A DNA stretch of 64,000 nucleotides, from the NCBI RefSeq assembly GCF_001513675.1, contig NZ_CP013859.1, positions 2,915,081 through 2,979,080 on the forward strand, written 5' to 3'. A model generated the notes under the pieces. That model was not told where the DNA came from. It saw nothing but the letters and a program-made list of their open reading frames with translations, and searched no databases. Of this stretch, positions 57,318 through 64,000 are shown in pieces. Both the position numbers and the translations under genes were made by a program. Positions within the stretch are counted from its first letter, which is position 1; each line of letters opens with the position of its first letter. Source of the stretch: Microbacterium sp. XT11 (lineage in GTDB: Bacteria > Actinomycetota > Actinomycetes > Actinomycetales > Microbacteriaceae).

Positions 57318-59051
57318 TCAGTGGCCCTCTCGCTCTCCGGGTGCGGTGGTCGCGAACTCCGCGGCCTCCGGGTGATTCAGGTCGAACGCCGGACGCTCGC
57401 TGCGGATGCGCGGGATCGAGGTGAAGTTGTGACGCGGCGGCGGGCACGAGGTGGCCCACTCCAGCGACGCTCCGTAACCCCACGGGTCGTTCACCGTGAC
57501 CTTCGGCGCCTTGCGCGCCGTGATCCATACGTTCAGGAAGAACGGCAGCATCGATGCGCCGAGGATGATGGCGCCGATCGTCGACACCTGGTTCTGCCAC
57601 GTCCAGTTGTCGTAGGCCGAGTAGTCGGCGTAACGACGAGGCATGCCGTCGACGCCCAGCCAGTGCTGGATGAGGAAGGTCATGTGGAAGCCGATGAACA
57701 GCATCCAGAAGTGCACGTAGCCGAGACGCTCGTTGAGCATCCGACCCGTCCACTTCGGCCACCAGAAGTAGAAACCGGCGAACATCGCGAACACCACGGT
57801 GCCGAACACGACGTAGTGGAAGTGCGCCACGACGAAGTACGAGTCGGACAGCGCGAAGTCCAGAGGCGGAGAAGCCAGGATCACGCCCGTGAGGCCACCG
57901 AACACGAAGGACACGAGGAAGCCCAGCGAGAACACCATCGGCGTCTCGAAGGTCACCGAACCACGCCACAGGGTGCCGATCCAGTTGAAGATCTTCACAC
58001 CGGTCGGGACCGCGATGAGCATCGTCATGAGCGCGAAGAACGGCAGCAGCACCGAGCCGGTGACGTACATGTGGTGCGCCCAGACCGCCACCGAGAGCGC
58101 CGCGATCGCGATCGTGGCGTAGACGAGGGTCTTGTAGCCGAAGATCGGCTTGCGGCTGAACACCGGGAAGATCTCGGACACGATGCCGAAGAACGGCAGC
58201 GCGATGATGTACACCTCGGGGTGGCCGAAGAACCAGAACAGGTGCTGCCACAGCAGAACGCCCCCGTTGGCCGGGTCGTAGATGTGGGCACCCAGGACAC
58301 GGTCGGCACCTGCGGCGAAGATCGCGGCGGCGAGCACCGGGAAGGCCATCAGGATGAGGAGGCTGGTGATGAGGGTGTTCCACGAGAAGATCGGCATGCG
58401 CCACATCGTCATACCGGGCGCACGCATCGTGATGATCGTCGTGATGAAGTTCACCGCACCGAGGATCGTCCCGAAACCGGAGATACCCAGACCGAGCATC
58501 CAGAGGTTCCCACCCGCGCCGGGCGAGAACGAGGCGCTCGCGAGCGGCTGGTACGCGAACCAGCCGAACGAGGCCGCACCCTGCGGCGTGAGGAAGCCGG
58601 CGACCGCGATGGTCGAGCCGAACAGGAACAGCCAGAACGCGAAGGCGTTCAGACGCGGGAACGCCACATCGGGCGCGCCGATCTGCAGTGGCAGGATCGC
58701 GTTCGCGAAGCCGGCGAACAGCGGCGTCGCGAACATCAGCAGCATGATCGTGCCGTGCATCGTGAACAGCTGGTTGTACTGCTCCTTCGTCGGGATGATC
58801 TGCATGCCCGGCGCGAACAGCTCAGCACGGATCACGAGGGCCATCACGCCACCGAGCAGGAAGAACATCACCGATGCGATGAGGTACATGTACCCGATCG
58901 TCTTGTGATCGGTGGAGGTCAACCACTTGACGACGATGTTGCCCTTCTGCTCCACACGCGTCGAGCTCATCAGAGCCGCCTGGCGCGGAGGCAGAGTCGT
59001 CGGGCGGGAGCGGTGCGCCTCGTCGGTGCGGGGTGCTTCGGTCGTCGACAT
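57318..59051 (-). CDS. ctaD: Cytochrome c oxidase subunit I
   Basis: 577 residues with 12 transmembrane helices. The heme-copper centre is visible: [14 protein letters not shown] (low-spin heme ligand), [17 protein letters not shown] (CuB His and cross-linked Tyr), and [11 protein letters not shown] near the C-terminus. It reduces oxygen and pumps protons. It lies 3 bases from ctaC and is translated in the same operon. Confidence 0.97.
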   Translation of the reverse strand: MSTTEAPRTDEAHRSRPTTLPPRQAALMSSTRVEQKGNIVVKWLTSTDHKTIGYMYLIASVMFFLLGGVMALVIRAELFAPGMQIIPTKEQYNQLFTMHGTIMLLMFATPLFAGFANAILPLQIGAPDVAFPRLNAFAFWLFLFGSTIAVAGFLTPQGAASFGWFAYQPLASASFSPGAGGNLWMLGLGISGFGTILGAVNFITTIITMRAPGMTMWRMPIFSWNTLITSLLILMAFPVLAAAIFAAGADRVLGAHIYDPANGGVLLWQHLFWFFGHPEVYIIALPFFGIVSEIFPVFSRKPIFGYKTLVYATIAIAALSVAVWAHHMYVTGSVLLPFFALMTMLIAVPTGVKIFNWIGTLWRGSVTFETPMVFSLGFLVSFVFGGLTGVILASPPLDFALSDSYFVVAHFHYVVFGTVVFAMFAGFYFWWPKWTGRMLNERLGYVHFWMLFIGFHMTFLIQHWLGVDGMPRRYADYSAYDNWTWQNQVSTIGAIILGASMLPFFLNVWITARKAPKVTVNDPWGYGASLEWATSCPPPRHNFTSIPRIRSERPAFDLNHPEAAEFATTAPGEREGH

Positions 59052-59054
59052 GGC

Positions 59055-59957
59055 TTACTCCTCTCCTTCCTCGGAGTCGTTCTTCCCGGTCGTGCCGGGG
59101 TAGTTCGAGAGACGGTCGTAGGCGTCGGTGATGTCGCCCGTGTTGCCCTGCTCCTTGAGGGACTCGAGGTAGGAGGCGTACTCCCCCTGGGAGACGACCT
59201 TCACGTTGAAGAGCATCATCGAGTGGTACTCGCCGCAGAGCTCGGCGCACTTGCCCTGGTACTCGCCCTCGCGGGTCGGGATGAAGGACCAGGAGTTGTC
59301 CTTCCCGATGAACATGTCCTTCTTGTAGAGGAAGTCGATGATCCAGAAGGAGTGGATCACGTCACGCGACTGCAGGTGGATGGTGACCTTCTGATCGACC
59401 GGCAGCACGAGCGTCGGCAGCTGCGCCTGGTCGATGTTGCCGTCGGCGTCGGGCTGCGCCTGGATGCCCATCGTCCAGACGGCGTCGGAGTTGTCCTCCT
59501 CCTCGCCGTCGTACTGGAAGTCCCACGCCCACTGCTTCGCGATCGCGGTGATCTCGACATCGGGGTCGTCCCACTTGGTTTCGATCTCCGCCTGGTCGCG
59601 AGCCGTGAAGAAGAACATGCCCAGCACGAGGATCAGCGGCACGACCGTGTAGAAGATCTCGATCGGCATGTTGTACCGCATCTGCACGGGCAGACCCGTC
59701 TGCCCCTTGCGACGGCGATACGCGATCGCGGCCCACGCCATGAGGCCCCACGTGATCATGCCGACCGCGAGCAGCACGATCCAGGAGTTCACCCAGAGCG
59801 ATGCGACTCGGTCGGTCTGGTTGGTGGCGGCCGTGCCGTCCTCAACGAACCCCGGGAGGAAGCCGTGCAGCTCGGTGGGAGTACATCCCGCCAGGGCCAC
59901 AGCTGCCGCAACTCCCACCGGGAGTGCGGCCCAACGAAGGCGGCGTTTCGAGGGCAC
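59055..59957 (-). CDS. ctaC: Cytochrome c oxidase subunit II
   Basis: 300 residues. The lipobox VALAGC near residue 22 is followed by two transmembrane helices and a cupredoxin domain with the CuA ligands in CAELCGEYHSMM and the conserved WAWDFQYDG. It takes electrons from QcrC heme. The start is GTG at 59957 with AAAGGTG upstream. TAGACT (59993-59998, minus) is a plausible -10. It heads the ctaC-ctaD-ctaF operon. Confidence 0.95.
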   Translation of the reverse strand: MPSKRRLRWAALPVGVAAAVALAGCTPTELHGFLPGFVEDGTAATNQTDRVASLWVNSWIVLLAVGMITWGLMAWAAIAYRRRKGQTGLPVQMRYNMPIEIFYTVVPLILVLGMFFFTARDQAEIETKWDDPDVEITAIAKQWAWDFQYDGEEEDNSDAVWTMGIQAQPDADGNIDQAQLPTLVLPVDQKVTIHLQSRDVIHSFWIIDFLYKKDMFIGKDNSWSFIPTREGEYQGKCAELCGEYHSMMLFNVKVVSQGEYASYLESLKEQGNTGDITDAYDRLSNYPGTTGKNDSEEGEE

Positions 59958-60053
59958 GATGCACCTTTCAGATCGCGGACAGGGCACACCCAAGTCTAGG
60001 GCAACCTCACACCTGATTCATGCCAACCACGCAGGTTGGCGGGGTTCGCGGGA

Positions 60054-60416
60054 TCAGTGGAAGCTGTCGCCGCAGGCGCAGCTTCCCGCCGCGTTTGGGT
60101 TGTCGATCGTGAATCCCTGCTCCGAGATCGTGTCCTTGAAGTCGATCGACGCGCCGTCGAGATAGGGGATGCTCATGTTGTCGACGATGACCTCGACGCC
60201 GTCGAAGTCGACGGTCTGGTCGCCCTCGAGGAAGCGCTCGTCGAAGTACAGCTGGTAGATCAGGCCGGAGCATCCGCCCGGCTGCACCGCGACGCGGAGC
60301 CGCAGGTCGTCACGGCCCTCCTGCGCGAGGAGGCTCTTCACCTTGTCGGCTGCGGCTGCGGTCAGGCTGACGCCGTGCGCACGGGTGGTCTCTGCGGTCA
60401 GGGTGGTGTCGCTCAT
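60054..60416 (-). CDS. erpA: A-type iron-sulfur cluster insertion protein (ErpA/HesB family)
   Basis: 120 residues. The three conserved cysteines are in QPGGCSGLIYQL and SCACGDSFH. It carries and delivers Fe-S clusters to apoproteins; the Rieske protein of the neighbouring qcr operon is a possible client. AAGGAG is before the ATG, and TAAAAT at 60460-60465 (minus) is a good -10. The location upstream of ctaC is common in Actinobacteria. Confidence 0.93.
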   Translation of the reverse strand: MSDTTLTAETTRAHGVSLTAAAADKVKSLLAQEGRDDLRLRVAVQPGGCSGLIYQLYFDERFLEGDQTVDFDGVEVIVDNMSIPYLDGASIDFKDTISEQGFTIDNPNAAGSCACGDSFH

Positions 60417-60459
60417 GTCACTCCTTGGGACGGGCCGCGGTCACACGGCTGGTGCTTCG

Positions 60460-60465
60460 ATTTTA
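60460..60465 (-). promoter_or_regulatory. -10 element of erpA
   Basis: TAAAAT on the minus strand, 44 bp before the erpA ATG. It directly follows a GC-rich hairpin (CCCGCCGG-GGCG-CCGGCGGG, 60466-60485) that closes the upstream M20 gene. Confidence 0.55.
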
Positions 60466-60491
60466 CCCGCCGGGGCGCCGGCGGGGCCGGT

Positions 60492-61895
60492 TCACGAGTC
60501 GACGCGGTTCATCCGCGCCAGCAGGAGCGCCTCGGTGGCGACAGCGTGGCGGAAGGTGTCGAGGTGCAGCGACTCGTTCGGGCTGTGCGCACGCGAATGC
60601 GGGTCCTCGACTCCGGTGACGAGGATCTGCGCCTCCGGGAACTCGCGCACGAGGTCGGCGATGAACGGGATCGAGCCGCCGACGCCCAGGTCTACCGGCG
60701 CCACGCCGTATCCGTCGCGCATCGCCTCGCGCGCGAGCCCGACCGCCCAGCCGCTCGTGTCGACGAGGAACCCGTTGCCCAGGTCGACGTCGGAGAAGCT
60801 CAGCTCGGCGCCGAACGGCGCGTGCGCACGCAGATGCCGCTCGAGCGCCTGATATGCCTCCTCCCCGGTCTGCCCCGGGGCCACACGGGCGCTGATCACC
60901 ACGGTGACCTCGGGAAGCAGCGTGTTCGACGCCTCTGCGAGGCTGGTCGCGTCGATGCCGATGACGGTCACCGCCGGCTTGTTCCAGATGCGGCTCAGGA
61001 TGGTGCCGTCGCCGATGGGCGTCGTCGCCGGCAGAAGTCCCGCCTCCTCGCGCAGGGTGTCCTCCGTGTACTCCGGAGTCGGCGAGTCGCGCGACGTCAA
61101 GCCCTCGACGGCGACCGAGCCGTCCGCGTTCCACAGCGTCGACAGCAGTGTGACGGTCGCCATCATGGCGTCCGGCACGGCCCCGCCGAACATGCCGGAA
61201 TGCGAGGCGTGATCCAGCGTGCGGACCCGCATGGTGAACCGCGCATTGCCCCGCAGCGACACGGTCAGGCCCGGCGTCGTGGAATCCCAGTTCCCCGAGT
61301 CGGCGACGACGATGGCGTCTGCGCGCAGGGCGTCCTTGTTGTCGGAGAGGAACTGCGCGAAGGATCGGGAGCCGTACTCCTCCTCGCCCTCGATGAAGAG
61401 CGCGATCCCGAGGTCGAGATCGTCGCCGAGCACCTCGGCCACGCTGCGGATCGAGGCGATGTGCGCCATGATCCCGGCCTTGTCGTCTGCGGCGCCTCGC
61501 CCGTAGAGGCGTCCTCCACGGACCGTCGGCTCGAACGGCGGCGTCTCCCAGAGCGCGTCGTCACCCGGCGGCTGGACGTCGTGGTGCGCGTAGAGCAGGA
61601 TCGTCGGCTTGCCGTTCTTCGCCGCGCGCGTGGCCAGAACCGCGGGCTGCCCCATCTCGTCCGTCCCCGGGATCGCCGCCCGGAGCACGCGAACCTCATC
61701 GAAGACGCCGGTCTGCGTCGCGAGAGACGCGACCGCCTCGGCGCTGCGCTCGAGCTGGGTCTGGTCGAACGCCGGCCATGCCATACCGGGAATGCGCACG
61801 AGGTCGCCCAGATCAGCGAGGGCGGCGGGGATGCCGGTGGCCACCGCCTCCAGGACTGCGGAGTCGATGTCGCCGGGGAGATCAGGTGAGGTCAT
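60492..61895 (-). CDS. M20-family dipeptidase
   Basis: 467 residues. Metal ligands and catalytic residues occur in LLYAHHDVQPPGDD, YGRGAADDKAG and FIEGEEEYGS, and at the C-terminus in VEDPHSRAHSPNESL. The lid (dimerisation) domain lies between. It should cleave dipeptides in the cytoplasm with two zinc ions. The ATG at 61895 is 7 bases after TAAGAT (61903-61908, minus), giving a probable leaderless mRNA. It diverges from the DUF3043 gene. Confidence 0.93.
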   Translation of the reverse strand: MTSPDLPGDIDSAVLEAVATGIPAALADLGDLVRIPGMAWPAFDQTQLERSAEAVASLATQTGVFDEVRVLRAAIPGTDEMGQPAVLATRAAKNGKPTILLYAHHDVQPPGDDALWETPPFEPTVRGGRLYGRGAADDKAGIMAHIASIRSVAEVLGDDLDLGIALFIEGEEEYGSRSFAQFLSDNKDALRADAIVVADSGNWDSTTPGLTVSLRGNARFTMRVRTLDHASHSGMFGGAVPDAMMATVTLLSTLWNADGSVAVEGLTSRDSPTPEYTEDTLREEAGLLPATTPIGDGTILSRIWNKPAVTVIGIDATSLAEASNTLLPEVTVVISARVAPGQTGEEAYQALERHLRAHAPFGAELSFSDVDLGNGFLVDTSGWAVGLAREAMRDGYGVAPVDLGVGGSIPFIADLVREFPEAQILVTGVEDPHSRAHSPNESLHLDTFRHAVATEALLLARMNRVDS

Positions 61896-61941
61896 GCGAG
61901 TAATCTTAAGGTGAACCACCCTGACCGAACCGAGGAACCTC

Positions 61942-62529
61942 GTGGCCAAGACCCCCACTCCCCCTTCCACGAACGACGACGCCCCCGCGACGCCCACCGT
62001 CGGAAAGGGCCGCGCGACTCCGACGCGGGCAGAGCGCGAGGCCGCCCGACGCCGTCCGCTCGTCGCCAACACGAAGGAAGCGCGCGCCGCCGCCAGGGCC
62101 GAGCTCAACGAGCGTCGTCGCAGGGCACAAGAAGGTCTCGCGGCCGGTGAAGAGAAGTACCTCCCGGCGCGCGACAAGGGTCCTCAGCGCCGCTGGGTCA
62201 GGGACTACGTGGACGCCGGCTGGCACCCGGCCGAGTTCGTCATGGGCGTCATGGTCCTCGTCATCATCGCCTCGCTGCTCCCCCCGAACTTCGCCATCGG
62301 CGGATTCGCGATCGCCTTCTGGGCGTACCTCGTCATGATGGCCTATCTCGTCCTCGCGATCGGCGGGATGATCTTCCTCGGCCTGCGTGTCAAGCGCAAG
62401 GCTGCGGCCAAGTTCGGCAAGGAGCGCCTCGAACGCGGCCTCGGGTGGTACGCTGCGATGCGCTCCCTGCAGATGCGATTCATGCGCCTGCCGAAGCCTC
62501 AGGTCAAGCGCGGCGACTACCCAGCCTGA
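61942..62529 (+). CDS. DUF3043 membrane protein
   Basis: 195 residues. A basic, alanine/arginine-rich cytoplasmic N-terminus (about 1-80, including TRAEREAARRRPLVANTKEA) is followed by two transmembrane helices (about 95-115 and 120-145) and a basic C-terminal tail. This is typical of actinobacterial DUF3043 proteins, with no known function. The start is GTG at 61942 after CGAGGAACCTC. It is conserved next to the M20 dipeptidase in related genomes by my recollection, not checked. Confidence 0.88.
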   Translation: MAKTPTPPSTNDDAPATPTVGKGRATPTRAEREAARRRPLVANTKEARAAARAELNERRRRAQEGLAAGEEKYLPARDKGPQRRWVRDYVDAGWHPAEFVMGVMVLVIIASLLPPNFAIGGFAIAFWAYLVMMAYLVLAIGGMIFLGLRVKRKAAAKFGKERLERGLGWYAAMRSLQMRFMRLPKPQVKRGDYPA

Positions 62530-62562
62530 CCAGCGCCTCGAGCGTCCCACGCCTCACACCTT

Positions 62563-62594
62563 CGAACGTCTCGTGCTGCGGCACGAGACGTTCG
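62563..62594. terminator. Bidirectional terminator
   Basis: CGAACGTCTCGTGC, loop TGCG, and the perfect complement (14-bp stem) lie between convergent DUF3043 and pyrD genes. Confidence 0.75.
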
Positions 62595-62623
62595 GCATGT
62601 CCGACTGAGCGCAGCGTGCGAGA

Positions 62624-63649
62624 TCAGCTGGGCCGCGCGAGCCCGCGGTTGATCTGACGACCCCAGAAAGGCCCGCGGTACAGGAACGCCGTATACCCCT
62701 GCACGAGGGTCGCACCGGCGGCGAGCCGCTCCCGCACGTCGTCCGCGGACTCCACCCCGCCGACCGCGATGACGCAGAAGTCTTCGGGGACGACCGCCCG
62801 GACGACGCGCAGCACCTCGAGCGACCGCTTCTTCAGCGGCGCGCCAGAGAGCCCACCTGCGCCGGCGGCCTCGACCGTCGCGGCGTCCGTGCGCAAACCC
62901 TCCCGCGACACCGTCGTGTTGTGCGCGATGATGCCTGCCAGACCTTCGGACACCGCCAGCTGCGCGATCGCGGTGATCTCCTCATCGCTCAGATCAGGAG
63001 CGATCTTGACCAGAAGCGGAGTGGTTCCGCATGCGTGCTTCACCGCACGCAGCAGCGGCGCAAGCGCCTCCACCGACTGCAGTCCTCGCAGGCCCGGCGT
63101 GTTGGGAGACGAGACGTTCACCGCCAGATAGTCGGCGAGCGGGGCTAGCCGCGTGGCGGCGGCCACGTAGTCCGCTGTGGCGTCCTCGACGTCGACCACG
63201 CGGCTCTTGCCGATGTTCACGCCGACCACCGTGTCGGGTGCGCCGCGCCGCAACCGGGCGAGGCGCCGCGCGACGGCATCCGCTCCGTGATTGTTGAAAC
63301 CCATGCGATTGATCACCGCACGGTCCTTCACGAGGCGGAACAGGCGCGGTTTGGGGTTTCCCGGCTGCGGGATGGCGGTGACGGTGCCGACCTCGACGTG
63401 GCCGAATCCGAGCGCGGCGAGACCGCGGATGCCCACCGCGTTCTTATCGAACCCTGCGGCGATGCCGAAGGGTGAGGGGAACACCGACCCGAGTGTCTCG
63501 ACCCGCAACGAAGGGTCGGGCGCCGTCAGCGCGCGCGTCGCCCACGAGAACGGAGGGGTGCCGAGCAACCGGATCACAGCCATGCCTGCGTGATGAGCGA
63601 ACTCGGGGTCGAAGCGCGTCAGGACGGCGCGGAAGAGGAGGGGATACAT
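62624..63649 (-). CDS. pyrD: Dihydroorotate dehydrogenase, quinone-linked (class 2)
   Basis: 341 residues. The N-terminal membrane-association helices (FRAVLTRFDPEFAHHAGMAV) and a serine in the active site (VNVSSPNTPGLR) mark the class 2 enzyme, which passes electrons to the quinone pool. FMN-binding glycines are in IAVGGVESADDVRERLAAG. The ATG at 63649 is chosen. TACGCT (63658-63663, minus) is 8 bases before it, so the mRNA may be leaderless. A TTG one codon upstream is possible. Confidence 0.95.
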   Translation of the reverse strand: MYPLLFRAVLTRFDPEFAHHAGMAVIRLLGTPPFSWATRALTAPDPSLRVETLGSVFPSPFGIAAGFDKNAVGIRGLAALGFGHVEVGTVTAIPQPGNPKPRLFRLVKDRAVINRMGFNNHGADAVARRLARLRRGAPDTVVGVNIGKSRVVDVEDATADYVAAATRLAPLADYLAVNVSSPNTPGLRGLQSVEALAPLLRAVKHACGTTPLLVKIAPDLSDEEITAIAQLAVSEGLAGIIAHNTTVSREGLRTDAATVEAAGAGGLSGAPLKKRSLEVLRVVRAVVPEDFCVIAVGGVESADDVRERLAAGATLVQGYTAFLYRGPFWGRQINRGLARPS

Positions 63650-63688
63650 CAACAGCCAGCGTACCGGTCAGCCCGTACGCGCCGCGCG

Positions 63689-64000
63689 CTACTCCCCCTC
63701 GGACGAGGACCGGGACGCGTGGTCCGCACGCAGTTCGCCGATCGCGCTCTCGAAGTCCTCCAGCGAGTCGAAGGCCTGATACACGCTCGCGAACCGCAGA
63801 TAGGCCACCTCGTCGAGGTCGCGGAGCGGGCCGAGGATCGCGAGTCCGATCTCGTTCGTGTCGAGCTGCGACACGCCCGTCTGGCGCACTGCCTCCTCCA
63901 CGCGCTGAGCGAGGATCGCGAGATCGGCCTCGGTGACGGGGCGCCCCTGGCACGCCTTGCGCACGCCCGCGATGACCTTGTCCCGGCTGAAGGGCTCCAT
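63689..64000 (-). CDS. nrdR: Transcriptional repressor NrdR, N-terminus cut by window edge
   Basis: 104 residues of the C-terminal part are visible, with the ATP-cone beginning [20 protein letters not shown] and continuing to [20 protein letters not shown]. NrdR binds ATP/dATP and represses ribonucleotide reductase genes. The zinc-ribbon DNA-binding N-terminus lies beyond base 64000, so the visible Met at the edge is probably internal. The stop TAG is at 63689-63691. It lies 39 bp upstream of pyrD on the same strand. Confidence 0.92.
   Translation of the reverse strand: MEPFSRDKVIAGVRKACQGRPVTEADLAILAQRVEEAVRQTGVSQLDTNEIGLAILGPLRDLDEVAYLRFASVYQAFDSLEDFESAIGELRADHASRSSSEGE

Noticed and set aside
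56967..59999. A 1010-residue plus-strand frame opposite ctaF, ctaD and ctaC
   Set aside because: It is His/Arg/Glu-rich and domainless, and is explained by complementarity to the three oxidase genes.

Overview
The window looks like chromosomal core-genome DNA from a high-GC actinobacterium, most likely Microbacteriaceae and probably Microbacterium. This rests on the GC-rich, GTG/TTG-tolerant gene set and on actinobacterial markers: RbpA, WhiA, two ClpP paralogues, a short-stem ileS T-box, and a bcc-aa3 respiratory supercomplex with a diheme QcrC and a small CtaF. The genus is an inference, because no 16S gene is present. I see no prophage, insertion sequence, CRISPR array or rRNA operon.

Layout. 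1-4.3 kb: folC (cut by the window edge) and ileS behind a translational T-box. 4.4-5.6 kb: two unrecognised genes. 5.5-10.5 kb: a peptide/nickel-type ABC importer operon. 10.6-13.4 kb: valS plus a 72-codon companion. 13.5-16.5 kb: an ArsR-like regulator with a small partner, divergent from an M3 oligopeptidase. 16.6-25.8 kb: a protein quality-control block (clpX, two clpP, a TPR protein, tig) with a deoxyribose cluster (SorC-type regulator, deoC, two ALDH genes) lying between clpP and clpX. 25.8-27.4 kb: tRNA-Pro, tRNA-Gly and a membrane protein with an HExxH motif. 27.4-33 kb: rbpA, secG, tpiA, pgk, gap, sodA, whiA. 33-42.1 kb: rapZ, uvrC, uvrA, a MarR regulator, two small or odd genes, uvrB. 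42.2-46.2 kb: a DUF4126-type membrane protein, an MFS transporter, coaE, rpsA. 46.4-48 kb: a small accessory locus with a lipoprotein, a cytosine-rich PKD-like secreted protein and 25-bp tandem repeats. 48-51 kb: a 5'-3' exonuclease, a PHP hydrolase, trpD. 51.2-60 kb: aerobic respiration, ctaE-qcrCAB (+) converging on ctaC-ctaD-ctaF (-), with a GNAT and a rhodanese gene between them. 60-64 kb: an ErpA-type Fe-S protein, an M20 dipeptidase, a DUF3043 protein, pyrD, and nrdR (cut by the edge).

How the parts work together. UvrA, UvrB and UvrC are all encoded here and make a complete nucleotide-excision repair incision system. Gap, Pgk and TpiA are consecutive glycolytic enzymes. DeoC makes glyceraldehyde-3-phosphate, which feeds that segment, and acetaldehyde, which the adjacent aldehyde dehydrogenase could oxidise. 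Qcr and Cta subunits form the menaquinol-to-oxygen branch. Trigger factor, ClpP1P2 and ClpX connect folding of nascent chains with regulated proteolysis.

Regulation. A recurring arrangement is a TANNNT -10 hexamer 6-7 nt before the start codon, which predicts leaderless mRNAs. It is seen at more than ten genes and often at both genes of a divergent pair. I found no convincing wholly new multi-gene system. The least explained pieces are the lipoprotein/PKD locus with its repeats, the deo cluster with an ALDH that ends before its catalytic cysteine, and the HExxH membrane protein beside a 21-bp duplication.
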